A stretch of 59,672 nt of DNA from an uncultured Bacteroidia bacterium (GTDB lineage: Bacteria > Bacteroidota > Bacteroidia > NS11-12g > UBA955). Both the position numbers and the translations under genes were made by a program. The stretch is from the NCBI GenBank assembly GCA_943788195.1, contig CALSPH010000001.1:1-59672 (forward strand). Direction: 5' to 3'. The notes under the pieces are model-generated. The model was given only the letters and a program-made list of their open reading frames with translations. It made no database searches and was not told where the DNA came from. This document shows, piece by piece, positions 1 through 9,057 of this stretch (positions are counted from its first letter, which is position 1; each line of letters opens with the position of its first letter).

Positions 1-1341
1 ACTTGGCCTTCTATTTCTCAATAAAATCCTCCGCCTATACCGAGTTCACTTTGGGTTACCTTTTTAATACTTCTTCTTTTTACTGCAGGCAACTCCGTAT
101 TACATTACACTACCTATGATGCTTACTTATCGCATGCCTTTCATTAAGTTTAATGGACGAGTCTGTCTATTACATTCTTCGCTTCAATGCAGAACCCAAG
201 ATAAAATATGCCCTTTTAATTGGTTTATTGTTGGACTCATTGTACTCATTCGTCCTTTTAATTTAATTGCCATCATATGCTTACCCATTCTCTTTAATCA
301 AAGGAAACATTTGGCTCAGTTCATTCGGTCGATTTTACCCTTATACGTTTTATATTCTAGTCCCTTTTATAATAACCGTTTCCATTCAATTTATTTCTTT
401 GGAAATTGCAAACAGGAGACTTTTGGTTTACAGTTATGGCAATGAAAAATTCATTTGGGGAACCCATGACCCACTTTTTGCCTTGTTCAGTTATCGTAGA
501 GGTTTTTTTTATTTACAATCCCATTTGGGCCGCAGCGATCGTTTATTACCTCTTTCATTTTACCAAGATAAAATTCTCGCTTTTTTCCATCTTTGTGGTG
601 TTTGGTATACTGGTTTTCTTGCTTTCAACTTGGCATGGAAAATTACATGGGTTGTGTTTAGGGTATCGCCCACTGCTCGAATATCAAATTTTCCTATTAT
701 TCCCTTTTCTACATCTCTACCAACAAAAGAAAAAAAACATTCGCAGAACTGGACTTGTTCTACCCCTCATTTCCGTATTCTGCGTATGGTACTCAATCAC
801 ACTGGTGATTCAATACCAACAGAATATTCTTCGTTGGGAAGGTCCCAATCAATCAGAATATTGGGAAATATTTGGCAAAACCGATGCTCGATACAATTAC
901 CACTTTTTTTATCCTGAGCAATTAATAAAAACTGAATACAATCGTGTTGAAATCCCTTTTGATGAGGAAAAGGTTTTCACCGATGCGGGTATCACTATTT
1001 ACCCAGATTCATTTACAAAAGACCCAATAAAAGGCATAGGATTTTATAGCCGTATCAGCATATCCAACCCCAAATTTGCCACTGGAATATTTGATTTTTA
1101 CTCAGGAGAAAAGCAGCTTCATTGGAAACATAAATTGATTTCGAAAGACATCAAAGTAGACGATAAATTTGCCCCATTCTATATCGATGAATTCATAAAA
1201 GATAGCAGCGTAAATAAGATTGTACTGAAGTTTATCAATATCCGGGAGGCTCAATTTAATGGAACGCGCAAAGGCAAATTAATCCTATTTACAGAGCCTA
1301 TTCAGCTCGAGCAGCAAGACTCATCCAGCGCTCTGTTTTAG
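1..1341 (+). pseudogene. Membrane glycosyltransferase (ArnT/PMT-like), frameshifted, 5' end outside window
   Basis: From about position 505 to the stop at 1339-1341 there is one clean frame with hydrophobic segments (IYNPIWAAAIVYYLF and the segment after it), then a soluble C-terminal domain. Upstream, the same protein can be followed only by changing frame several times: a LIVLIRPFNLIAIICLPIL segment at about 230-290, a VYSYGNEKFIWG segment at about 430-460 and FSYRRGFF at about 485-510. This order (hydrophobic helix with RPFN, then YSYG..F.WG, then LFSYRKG.F.Y.P) is what I know from Bacteroidota membrane glycosyltransferases of the dolichyl-phosphate-mannose mannosyltransferase type. I count at least four indels before 520. 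Its 3' end overlaps the convergent ABC-F gene by 44 bp. Family assignment is from memory of such proteins. Whether the breaks are real or sequencing errors is open. Confidence 0.55.
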
Positions 1342-3160
1342 TTTCCAGATTCGCATTCACTTCTTTCAACTCGTTAGACCATTTAGTTAACTCCTCATAG
1401 GCCGTTTCGCCTGAATTAATTTTTTTGGTGAGTCCCTTTTTGTTTAGCTCAAGCTGTTCAATTTCTTTTTCCAATTGCTCAAATTCGTACTTCTCATTAA
1501 AGCTTAGCTTCACCTCCTTGGTCTTCTTTTTTTCTTGTTTGGGTTTGATTACTTCTACCTTCTTTCCTTTTTGTTCGTTTGCTTTTTTCTGAAGGGTATA
1601 GTCTGAATAATTCCCGTAAAACTCACTGATCTTTTCATCTCCTTTAAATACAAAAAGTTGATCCACCAGCCGATCGATAAAGTACCGATCATGCGAAACA
1701 ATCAGTAAACAACCCCCGAAGTCATTCAGGAACGACTCCAAGACATTGAGTGTATCTATATCCAAGTCATTGGTAGGCTCATCTAAAATCAAAAAATTGG
1801 GGCTTGCCACGAGCACTTTGAGCAATTGCAATCTTCTTCTTTCGCCCCCACTTAGATTTTCAATGGGTGTATGCTGAACCGCTGGAGGGAATAAAAACAT
1901 ATCCAACAATTTACTCACTGCAACCTGTGACCCATCACCCAGGGTAACATAGTCTGCAATTTCTCGAACTTCATCAATGATTCTATTTTGAGAATTCAAA
2001 TTATTCGTATGTTGGGTGTAATATCCTATCTGCAAAGTACTCCCATGGATCACTTTCCCAGAAGTAGGACTTGTTTTCAATGTCAAAATATCGAGTAAGG
2101 TACTTTTTCCAATGCCATTCCTTCCAACAATACCTATTTTATCCCCACGTTTAAATGTATACGTAAAATGATCAAATATCTTTTGATCCCCAAACGACAT
2201 TCCGATGTCTTTCACTTCAATTACTTTGTTGCCCAATCGGGTCGCTTTAACATCTATTTCAAGTTCCGCTGCATTTAGATTTTTGGTTGCAACATCTTTT
2301 AATTCATAGAATGCCTCAATTCTACTTTTCGATTTTGTGCCTCGTGCTTTGGGTTGCCTTCGCATCCATTCCAGCTCTTTTTTCATCAGGTTTCTGGCTT
2401 TGCCAACTTCAAGTGATTCATCCGCCATACGCTTGGACTTTTGCTCCAAGAAATAAGTGTAATTTCCGTTGTGCTGATACAAATTTCCTTGATCCAATTC
2501 AAGGATATGATCTGAAACATGATCCAAAAAATACCGATCATGCGTTACCATTAATAAGGTGATTTGGTGCGCCTTTAACAAATTCTCTAACCATTCAATG
2601 GCTTCTAAATCCAAATGATTCGTAGGCTCATCCATGATAATTAAATCTGGACTTACGAGCAACATCTGTGCAAGGGCAACTCTCTTTTTTTGGCCCCCAC
2701 TCAAGGTGTCATTGCGCAATTCTATATCCGGAATGCCCAGTTTAGCCAATATCTGATTTGCCTTCTTTTCATACTCCCACGCATCCAACCGAGTCATCTC
2801 ATCCAAAAGTATTTGCATTTGATCTGCATCTGCATTTTCATCGAGCACAATATCCTCATACGCACGAATCACATTTGCTACAGGATTATCTTCACCATAA
2901 ATGGTTTCTCGAATGGTTTTGTCTGAGGGCAATATAGGCTCCTGAGCTAGGTAGTATACCGAGTTGTTCTTGGCTAAGGCATATGAACCTGAATCGGGTT
3001 CAATTTCTCCCGCAATGGTCTTTAATAAGGTGGTTTTGCCTGTGCCGTTTGCTCCAACCAACGCCACTTTCTCCCCTTTAGATATACCGAAAGTGATATT
3101 TCTAAATAACCACTTCTCCGTATAAGACTTACTCAGTTGATCTACAGATAAAACATTCAT
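1298..3160 (-). CDS. uup: ABC-F family ATPase, Uup-like
   Basis: This 620-residue soluble protein has two ABC ATPase domains and no membrane segments, the mark of ABC-F translation or ribosome-associated factors. Domain 1 has Walker A GANGTGKT (36-43), signature LSGGQ (153-157) and Walker B DEPTNHLD (177-184). The interdomain linker is about 240-300. Domain 2 has Walker A GRNGIGKST (346-354), LSGGE (436-440) and DEPTNDLD (460-467). After about residue 530 comes a lysine- and glutamate-rich coiled-coil tail, which points to Uup rather than EttA. Uup in E. coli affects ribosome function and precise transposon excision, and its tail binds DNA; those roles here are by homology. The gene stands alone on the minus strand between a DUF6090 remnant and a convergent broken glycosyltransferase gene. 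Confidence 0.9.
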   Translation of the reverse strand: MNVLSVDQLSKSYTEKWLFRNITFGISKGEKVALVGANGTGKTTLLKTIAGEIEPDSGSYALAKNNSVYYLAQEPILPSDKTIRETIYGEDNPVANVIRAYEDIVLDENADADQMQILLDEMTRLDAWEYEKKANQILAKLGIPDIELRNDTLSGGQKKRVALAQMLLVSPDLIIMDEPTNHLDLEAIEWLENLLKAHQITLLMVTHDRYFLDHVSDHILELDQGNLYQHNGNYTYFLEQKSKRMADESLEVGKARNLMKKELEWMRRQPKARGTKSKSRIEAFYELKDVATKNLNAAELEIDVKATRLGNKVIEVKDIGMSFGDQKIFDHFTYTFKRGDKIGIVGRNGIGKSTLLDILTLKTSPTSGKVIHGSTLQIGYYTQHTNNLNSQNRIIDEVREIADYVTLGDGSQVAVSKLLDMFLFPPAVQHTPIENLSGGERRRLQLLKVLVASPNFLILDEPTNDLDIDTLNVLESFLNDFGGCLLIVSHDRYFIDRLVDQLFVFKGDEKISEFYGNYSDYTLQKKANEQKGKKVEVIKPKQEKKKTKEVKLSFNEKYEFEQLEKEIEQLELNKKGLTKKINSGETAYEELTKWSNELKEVNANLETKTERWMSLAARAE

Positions 3161-3176
3161 AGTTTAGTTATATTAT

Positions 3177-3341
3177 TCATCGACTGCGCCATATCATTCT
3201 GAACAATGCCTGAATATTGATTTGAAAGGCAATTAGGATCCCCACAACAACCAAAATGATTTCACCTATGGCGTACCTAAAGTACTTATTTATATTGTTT
3301 TTGTCCAAACTTTGAACTCGAAGATTTATAAAAAAACGCAT
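3177..3341 (-). pseudogene. Truncated DUF6090-type membrane protein (N-terminal remnant)
   Basis: Starting at the methionine whose codon is 3339-3341, the frame encodes about 54 residues containing KYFRYAIGEIILVVVGILIA followed by FQIN. This is the characteristic N-terminal block of a very common Bacteroidota family (DUF6090): a basic amphipathic start, a conserved YAIGEI motif and one transmembrane helix. Intact members normally continue for another 100 or more residues after QINNW. Here the frame ends about 12 residues later with unrelated sequence (IQALFRMIWRSR). It lies between uup and sdhB on the same strand. I read it as a decayed fragment, although a tiny single-span membrane protein cannot be excluded. 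Confidence 0.5.
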
Positions 3342-3427
3342 GCCTGTTAAGCTGGGAAAGATAATGGAATTGGATCTAGAATGGAGCATTTTAGGATAAA
3401 CCCCATTCAACCAAGGTTAAGCAAAAT

Positions 3428-4183
3428 TTATTTCGTTACCGCCTTAGCACGCATATACTCTCGATTCATTCGAGCGATGTTCTCTAATGAGATATCTTTA
3501 GGACACTCCGCTGAACACGCTCCTGTATTTGTACAAGAACCAAAACCTTCTGCATCCATCTGATCTACCATATTGATTACACGGTCATTGGCTTCAACCT
3601 GACCCTGAGGCAATAACGCATATTGGGACACTTTTGCAGCTACAAATAATGAAGCAGATGCATTTTTGCAAGCCGCAACACATGCTCCACAACCAATACA
3701 CGTCGCGGCATCCATCGCTAAATCTGCATTTAACTTAGGGATTGGAATGGCATTCGCATCCTGAGTATTTCCTGATGTATTCACAGAGATATATCCTCCG
3801 GCTTGTTGAATACGATCAAACGCACTTCGATCTACCACTAAATCTTTCACCACTGGAAATGCCTTAGCGCGCCAAGGTTCGACAATAATGGTATCGCCAT
3901 CTTTAAAGGTTCGCATGTGCAACTGACAGGTTGTTATACCCCCGTCTGGGCCATGTGCTCTTCCATTAATATACATTGAACAACTCCCACAAATTCCTTC
4001 TCGGCAATCGTGGTCAAATGCAACAGGTTCTTCACCTGAATTCACCAATTGTTCATTTAATACATCCATCATTTCCAAGAATGACATATGTTCAGATATA
4101 TCTGCTACATTATAGGCAACCAATTTTCCTTTGACATTGCTGCCTTTTTGTCTCCAAATTTTTAACGTTAAATTCATTCCCAT
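3428..4183 (-). CDS. sdhB: Succinate dehydrogenase/fumarate reductase iron-sulfur subunit
   Basis: The 251-residue protein carries the electron-transfer clusters of complex II. The [2Fe-2S] ligands are C60, C65, C68 and C86 (CREGICGSC context). The [4Fe-4S] and [3Fe-4S] ligands lie in [11 protein letters not shown] (162-172) and in the later C217, C223 and C227 set ([16 protein letters not shown]). It passes electrons from the SdhA flavin to the SdhC haem and quinone site on the inner face of the cytoplasmic membrane. It starts 1 nt after the sdhA stop and is the last gene of the sdhC-sdhA-sdhB operon. The start is MGM; an ATG two codons in is an equal alternative. Assignment is firm. Confidence 0.96.
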   Translation of the reverse strand: MGMNLTLKIWRQKGSNVKGKLVAYNVADISEHMSFLEMMDVLNEQLVNSGEEPVAFDHDCREGICGSCSMYINGRAHGPDGGITTCQLHMRTFKDGDTIIVEPWRAKAFPVVKDLVVDRSAFDRIQQAGGYISVNTSGNTQDANAIPIPKLNADLAMDAATCIGCGACVAACKNASASLFVAAKVSQYALLPQGQVEANDRVINMVDQMDAEGFGSCTNTGACSAECPKDISLENIARMNREYMRAKAVTK

Positions 4184-4184
4184 T

Positions 4185-6200
4185 TTACTTATAGCTTCTT
4201 TGTTTTAATTCAATATTTTCATATTTCAACTCTTCCTTATGCAACACCGCCTCAGAAGGTTCTCCTTTGTATTCCCATGCAGAAACGTAAGCATAATTCT
4301 TATCATCTCGCAAAGCTTCTCCTTTTTGTTCTCCAGCAAGCTCAACCGATTCTTCCCTGAAATGTCCTCCACAAGATTCATTTCTATCCAAAGCATCTTT
4401 TGCAAAAAGCTCACCTAACTCTAAGAAATCAGCCACTCGACCGGCTTTTTCAAGTTCTTGGTTCATTTCTTGATCAGAACCTGGCACACTTACCTCTTTA
4501 TAGAACTCTTCGCGCAATGCTTTGATTTCGCGGATGGCTTCTTTCAAGCCTTTTTCATTCCTCGACATGCCTACCTTATTCCACATAATCTTTCCTAGAC
4601 GTCTATGGAAATGATCCACCGACTTCGTCCCTTTATTATTCATAAAGAACTCTATTTTTTCTTTGACTTCCCTTTCAGCTTGTTCAAACTCGGGCGTATT
4701 CGTAGGTATTTTTCCAGTTCGAATATCATGAGATAAATAATCTCCAATGGTATATGGCAACACAAAATACCCATCTGCTAATCCTTGCATCAAGGCAGAA
4801 GCACCTAAACGATTGGCACCATGGTCTGAAAAGTTGGCTTCACCAATCGCGTAGCATCCTGGAATCGTAGTCATTAAATTATAATCAACCCAAACTCCAC
4901 CCATAGTATAATGCGTGGCAGGATAAATCATCATAGGGGTCTTGTACGGATTGTCATCTACAATTTTCTCATACATTTGAAACAAGTTCCCGTATTTGGC
5001 TTCTACCACTTTCTCACCCAACTCTGTTATTTTTTCGGGTGAAGCATCTGGCATATGCAACAATTTGGCTTGTTCCTTACCATAGCGTTGTATCGCTGAT
5101 TTGAAATCCAAATACACCGCTTCGCCTGTTTTATTTACACCATATCCTGCATCACATCGTTCTTTTGCCGCACGTGAGGCTACATCTCTTGGCACTAAAT
5201 TACCAAAGGCAGGGTATCTGCGTTCTAAATAATAATCTCTCTCTTCTTCGGTTAAGTCGGTGGGTTTCTTTTTTCCATCTCTAATCGCTTGAACATCACC
5301 CATGTTTTTAGGCACCCAAATTCTTCCATCATTTCGTAAAGACTCAGACATCAACGTTAACTTCGATTGATAATCTCCGGATCTTGGAATACAAGTCGGA
5401 TGAATTTGTGTGTAACAAGGATTTGCAAAAAACGCGCCCTTCTTGTGAATTTTCCATGCTGCGGTAGCATTGGACCCCATCGCATTGGTTGACAAGAAAT
5501 AAACATTGCCATATCCTCCTGATGCAATCACCACTGCATGAGCAGAGTGACGTTCTATTTCACCTGTTACCAAGTTACGGGCAATGATTCCCCTTGCCTT
5601 GCCATCAACCACAACCACATCCAGCATTTCGTGGCGATTATGCATTTCAATTTTACCGCGAGCTATTTGCCGGTTCATAGCTGAATATGCTCCCAATAAA
5701 AGCTGTTGCCCAGTTTGACCTTTCGCATAAAAGGTTCTGGACACCAATACACCTCCAAATGAACGATTGTCTAATAAGCCACCATAGTCTCTTGCAAAAG
5801 GAACCCCTTGTGCAACGCATTGATCAATAATATTTGTTGAAACTTCCGCCAGTCGATATACGTTTGCTTCCCTCGAACGATAATCTCCTCCTTTAACCGT
5901 GTCATAAAATAAGCGGTAAAAAGAATCTCCATCCCCTTGATAATTTTTTGCCGCATTGATACCACCTTGTGCAGCAATGGAGTGTGCCCTACGTGGTGAA
6001 TCTTGATAACAGAAGGCTTTTACATTATAGCCCAGTTCAGCCAATGTTGCTGCAGCAGATCCACCAGCTAAGCCAGTACCCACAACGATAACATCAATCA
6101 GTCGTTTATTGGCCGGATTAACTAAGTCAATTTTATCTTTATAGCTGTTCCACTTATCCTTTAATGGACCTTCTGGAATTTTAGCATCTAATTTACTCAT
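4185..6200 (-). CDS. sdhA: Succinate dehydrogenase flavoprotein subunit
   Basis: This 671-residue protein oxidises succinate to fumarate in the TCA cycle, or does the reverse when used as fumarate reductase. The N-terminal dinucleotide-binding motif is [10 protein letters not shown] (41-50). The FAD-linking histidine is H73 in [11 protein letters not shown]. Active-site signatures include the HPTC segment and the arginine in [12 protein letters not shown]; the C-terminal domain contains [12 protein letters not shown]. It is longer than proteobacterial SdhA (about 590) and has the N-terminal extension typical of the Bacteroidota, Bacillus-like and Wolinella-like quinone-linked group. It lies 4 nt downstream of sdhC and 1 nt upstream of sdhB. 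The sequence alone does not decide the physiological direction. Confidence 0.97.
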   Translation of the reverse strand: MSKLDAKIPEGPLKDKWNSYKDKIDLVNPANKRLIDVIVVGTGLAGGSAAATLAELGYNVKAFCYQDSPRRAHSIAAQGGINAAKNYQGDGDSFYRLFYDTVKGGDYRSREANVYRLAEVSTNIIDQCVAQGVPFARDYGGLLDNRSFGGVLVSRTFYAKGQTGQQLLLGAYSAMNRQIARGKIEMHNRHEMLDVVVVDGKARGIIARNLVTGEIERHSAHAVVIASGGYGNVYFLSTNAMGSNATAAWKIHKKGAFFANPCYTQIHPTCIPRSGDYQSKLTLMSESLRNDGRIWVPKNMGDVQAIRDGKKKPTDLTEEERDYYLERRYPAFGNLVPRDVASRAAKERCDAGYGVNKTGEAVYLDFKSAIQRYGKEQAKLLHMPDASPEKITELGEKVVEAKYGNLFQMYEKIVDDNPYKTPMMIYPATHYTMGGVWVDYNLMTTIPGCYAIGEANFSDHGANRLGASALMQGLADGYFVLPYTIGDYLSHDIRTGKIPTNTPEFEQAEREVKEKIEFFMNNKGTKSVDHFHRRLGKIMWNKVGMSRNEKGLKEAIREIKALREEFYKEVSVPGSDQEMNQELEKAGRVADFLELGELFAKDALDRNESCGGHFREESVELAGEQKGEALRDDKNYAYVSAWEYKGEPSEAVLHKEELKYENIELKQRSYK

Positions 6201-6204
6201 ACGT

Positions 6205-6873
6205 TTAATGTGTTAAAGGATTTAAATAATGATACACCGCGATTAGTATAAATAGCGCTGGAATAGCTACCCCATAAATATTTCCTAATTTCTTAAGTAA
6301 AGGGGTATATTTATTATTGAATCCCACGGTTTGAAAAGCGGATTGAAAACCATGCAGTAAATGCAAGGCTAGAAAAACAAATGACAAAGCATACAACCCT
6401 ACCTTAACAGGGCTTTGAAACTTTTCCACCAATTCATGATGATATCGTGTAGCATCTTGAGCCTCAGCTGCAACATACTTATACTCCATTTCAGGAATCC
6501 AGAAATCTGCAAAGTGCAAGGCTAAAAAAGCAAGAATTACCAATCCAGAATACACCATGTTTCTTGAAATCCAGGAAGAATTTTCAGAAGCTGAGTTTGC
6601 GGCATATTTTACTTCTCTGGCTTTATTATTCTTGAGCTCCAAATAAAAGCCCATAATAAAATGAAAGACTACAGCAAAAATGAGCACAGGTTGAAGTGCA
6701 AACTGAATCACCGGATTATATCCAAAAAAGTGCGAAACACTATTGAACATATCTGGACTAATCACGGATAGCATATTAATAGTCAAGTGCTGCAGTAAAA
6801 AAAACATCAGGAAAAATCCTGAAAGTGCCATTAACACTTTTCTTCCGATGGTGGTAAATGTTGAGTTAGCCAT
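6205..6873 (-). CDS. sdhC: Succinate dehydrogenase cytochrome b subunit
   Basis: The 222-residue protein has about five hydrophobic helices (about 15-35, 57-80, 105-125, 155-178, 195-218), as expected for the single-subunit di-haem anchor of type B complex II, so no separate sdhD is needed. Candidate haem-ligand histidines sit inside helices: H29, H71, H120, H171 and H174. It anchors SdhAB to the membrane and links them to the quinone pool, probably menaquinone in this phylum. It is the first gene of the operon. A TAAATTTG box lies 58 nt upstream on this strand. The assignment rests on the operon and the helix/histidine pattern. Confidence 0.94.
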   Translation of the reverse strand: MANSTFTTIGRKVLMALSGFFLMFFLLQHLTINMLSVISPDMFNSVSHFFGYNPVIQFALQPVLIFAVVFHFIMGFYLELKNNKAREVKYAANSASENSSWISRNMVYSGLVILAFLALHFADFWIPEMEYKYVAAEAQDATRYHHELVEKFQSPVKVGLYALSFVFLALHLLHGFQSAFQTVGFNNKYTPLLKKLGNIYGVAIPALFILIAVYHYLNPLTH

Positions 6874-6931
6874 AGTTCTTTTCTTGTTTTATAAACAATT
6901 CCAATGTGCATTTGGTTTGTTTACGATGCAG

Positions 6932-6960
6932 CAAATTTAACATACTATTCATAGAACAAA
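6932..6960 (-). promoter_or_regulatory. Candidate sdhCAB promoter (TTTG / TAAATTTG)
   Basis: On the minus strand the box TAAATTTG (plus coordinates 6932-6939) matches the Bacteroidota -7 consensus TAnnTTTG. A TTTG (6957-6960) lies 17 nt upstream of it, slightly closer than the usual spacing for the -33 element. The predicted leader before sdhC is about 55 nt. The site lies in the divergent gap between sdhC and pyrD. Confidence 0.55.
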
Positions 6961-7033
6961 AACCGGCAGGCTGCTATTATTCCTATTTGTAATCAATTTA
7001 AATATTATTGGCACTTTTAATTTTGATTTTTAC

Positions 7034-7041
7034 CATCTTTG
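7034..7041 (+). promoter_or_regulatory. Candidate pyrD -7 box (CATCTTTG, one mismatch)
   Basis: CATCTTTG differs from TAnnTTTG only at the first base and ends 4 nt before the GTG start of pyrD and 2 nt before an out-of-frame ATG. This is the same short-leader arrangement seen at other genes here. No clear -33 element is visible. Confidence 0.35.
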
Positions 7042-7045
7042 CCAT

Positions 7046-8071
7046 GTGTTTAAAATTGCGCGTAAAATACTTTTCCTCTTGCCAGCAGAGACTGCGCATT
7101 ACTTCACTATGAACATTTTAATGGTCCTAGTTCGTGTTCCGGTCCTGTCATGGCTTATTTTTCCAACAAGAAGAAATACCCAAAATTCATTCACTGAAGT
7201 TTGCGGAATACATTTCCCAAACAAAGTAGGTTTGGCTGCTGGTTTTGACAAAAATGCGGATTATCTACACTGTCTTTCCAAAATGGGTTTTGGGCATATT
7301 GAGGTTGGAACTGTTACACCCGTGGCACAATCGGGTAATCCTAAACCGCGGTTATTCCGCCTTCCTAAAGATCAGGCTTTAATTAATCGAATGGGCTTTA
7401 ATAACTTGGGCGTTGATCATATGGTAAAACGCTTAAAAAACAGACCCAAGGGATTAATCATAGGTGGAAATATTGGTAAAAATAAGGCTACCCCAAATGC
7501 AGAGGCGGTAAATGATTACCTCATTTGCCTAGAAAAACTCTTTCCTTATGTGGACTACTTTACCGTAAATGTTAGCAGCCCAAATACTCCAGGACTAAGA
7601 GAATTACAAGACAAAGAACCGCTGACCCATTTATTAAAAACGGTCATTCAAAAACGAGATAAAATAGCCAGTACTTATAGTATAAACCGACCAGTGTTTT
7701 TAAAGATTGCACCAGATATGGATGATGCCCAAATTAAGGAGATAGCCCAGATCATTGAAGAAACCAAAACAGATGGGGTGATTGTAAACAATACTACGGT
7801 GGATCGCAGTAATTTAACCAGTGATTCACCTTTGGTTGAATCAATCGGTGCAGGTGGATTGAGCGGATTGCCTGTTTACATCAAAGCAAATCAAACATTA
7901 CAAACAATGCGAAATCATTTATCACCCTCTATCCCCATCATTGGTGTAGGCGGGATAATGAATGCCAGCCAAGCAAAGGAAAAAATAAAAAAAGGAGCTG
8001 ATTTAGTTCAAGTATATACAGGCTTCGTTTATGGTGGAATTGGATTAATTAAAAAGCTGGGGAAATTATAA
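7046..8071 (+). CDS. pyrD: Dihydroorotate dehydrogenase, class 2 (quinone-linked)
   Basis: The 341-residue membrane-associated flavoenzyme oxidises dihydroorotate to orotate in pyrimidine synthesis and passes electrons to quinone. The amphipathic N-terminal helices (residues 1-40) that dock class 2 enzymes on the membrane are present. FMN/substrate motifs include KVGLAAGFDKN (60-70), INRMGFNN (113-120) and NVSSPNTPGLR (175-185), with S178 as the expected catalytic base. The C-terminal FMN-phosphate loop is IIGVGGI with GADLVQVYTGF. The start is GTG at 7046. An ATG at 7044 is in another frame and opens only a 22-codon ORF, so the GTG is taken from family alignment. It heads a dense plus-strand gene row. 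A dihydroorotase is encoded separately at 50.3-51.7 kb. Confidence 0.95.
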   Translation: MFKIARKILFLLPAETAHYFTMNILMVLVRVPVLSWLIFPTRRNTQNSFTEVCGIHFPNKVGLAAGFDKNADYLHCLSKMGFGHIEVGTVTPVAQSGNPKPRLFRLPKDQALINRMGFNNLGVDHMVKRLKNRPKGLIIGGNIGKNKATPNAEAVNDYLICLEKLFPYVDYFTVNVSSPNTPGLRELQDKEPLTHLLKTVIQKRDKIASTYSINRPVFLKIAPDMDDAQIKEIAQIIEETKTDGVIVNNTTVDRSNLTSDSPLVESIGAGGLSGLPVYIKANQTLQTMRNHLSPSIPIIGVGGIMNASQAKEKIKKGADLVQVYTGFVYGGIGLIKKLGKL

Positions 8072-8079
8072 TATTTTTG
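8072..8079 (+). promoter_or_regulatory. -7 promoter box TATTTTTG, 4 nt from a start codon
   Basis: TATTTTTG is a perfect match to TAnnTTTG immediately after the pyrD stop. Only four bases separate it from the ATG at 8084, so transcription from it would give a leaderless or nearly leaderless mRNA for the biotin carrier protein gene. Confidence 0.55.
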
Positions 8080-8083
8080 TACC

Positions 8084-8584
8084 ATGTATCAAGTAACCAT
8101 CAATAGCGGTGAATCACTCCAATTAAAAGAAACCAGTTCAGGTTTCGCGCCCAGTTCAGGGAACCATGAGGTAGATCTTTTTGAACGTAAAGAAGGGGAA
8201 TATCATTTACTGGTAGATGGTCAATCGATGTTGGTGCATATTGACAAAGTAGATGTTGAAACTAAAACCCTCTTTGCCCGAGTGAATGGTAAACCCTGTA
8301 CAATTGAAATAAAAGACAAAATGGATTTATTACTTAAATCTATGGGCCTAGAAAATGCGATGGTAAAGAAAATGAACGAGCTTAAAGCTCCAATGCCTGG
8401 GTTGGTTTTGGATGTGTTGGTTCAACCCGGAGCTGCAGTAGAAAAAGGAGATCCATTATTGGTTCTAGAAGCCATGAAAATGGAAAATGTAATCAAAGCA
8501 GCAGGAGATGGTACGGTTAAAGAAATCAAAATCACAGCAAAAGATGCAGTAGATAAAAATCAAGTGATGATTACGTTTGAGTAA
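8084..8584 (+). CDS. Biotin carboxyl carrier protein / acyl-CoA carboxylase biotinyl subunit
   Basis: The 166-residue protein ends in a biotinyl domain (about 98-166). The motif EAMKMEN (129-135) carries the biotin-accepting lysine K132, and KAPMPGLV begins the domain. The N-terminal 80 residues form a small beta-rich domain found in Bacteroidota carrier subunits that stand apart from accB. It would shuttle CO2 between a biotin carboxylase and a carboxyltransferase such as acetyl- or propionyl-CoA carboxylase; neither partner is in this window. A biotin ligase (birA) that could modify it is encoded at 44.5 kb. Its stop overlaps the next start by one base (TAATG), so the two are translationally coupled. 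Confidence 0.85.
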   Translation: MYQVTINSGESLQLKETSSGFAPSSGNHEVDLFERKEGEYHLLVDGQSMLVHIDKVDVETKTLFARVNGKPCTIEIKDKMDLLLKSMGLENAMVKKMNELKAPMPGLVLDVLVQPGAAVEKGDPLLVLEAMKMENVIKAAGDGTVKEIKITAKDAVDKNQVMITFE

Positions 8585-9048
8585 TGAGTTTACCCAACAT
8601 CTATTTCACCCAAATCAGCAACCTTTCCGAAGCGCGTTTTGCAACCTCAGTGATGGCGGAAGGCATTGCATTCTGTTTGGAAACCGAGCACCCCGATCAT
8701 GTAGACAATCTCGCACTGAATGGTTTTAAAGATTGGCTAGTAGGGAGCGATTGGATAGCAGCATTGAGTAAAGAACCCAATGAGTATATCAGGGAAATTA
8801 TGGATCATTTTGGGTTTAAGTTGGTCTTAATTAACAGCCAATTATATAAGTACACATCTGGAGAATTGGTGATGAAAGATGACAATAAACTTAAAACTTT
8901 ATATGCCTTAAACACGAAGGAAGACTTTGAAAAGGCCTTAGCCAATCAAGCTTCTGATGTGCTGTTATTTGGAACCAAAGAGGAAGAAGTAGGTATGGCC
9001 AACATGGATCGATGGTTGGATTATTTTGAAGCATTAGAAATATTATAA
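8584..9048 (+). CDS. TrpF-like (phosphoribosylanthranilate isomerase-related) short protein
   Basis: The 154-residue soluble protein opens with IYFTQISNLSEARFATSVMAEGIAFCLE. This resembles the first strand-loop-helix of TrpF-type TIM barrels (I..I.NL.DA......A..IGF) and a short Bacteroidota family usually labelled beta/alpha-barrel domain protein. It is shorter than real TrpF (about 200), and I do not see the catalytic Cys/Asp pair, so isomerase activity is doubtful. It lies between a biotin carrier protein (TAATG overlap) and kynureninase (9-nt gap), which hints at a link with tryptophan or aromatic metabolism. Function unknown; the fold is an inference from the first 30 residues. Confidence 0.5.
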   Translation: MSLPNIYFTQISNLSEARFATSVMAEGIAFCLETEHPDHVDNLALNGFKDWLVGSDWIAALSKEPNEYIREIMDHFGFKLVLINSQLYKYTSGELVMKDDNKLKTLYALNTKEDFEKALANQASDVLLFGTKEEEVGMANMDRWLDYFEALEIL

Positions 9049-9057
9049 AAGAAGGAT

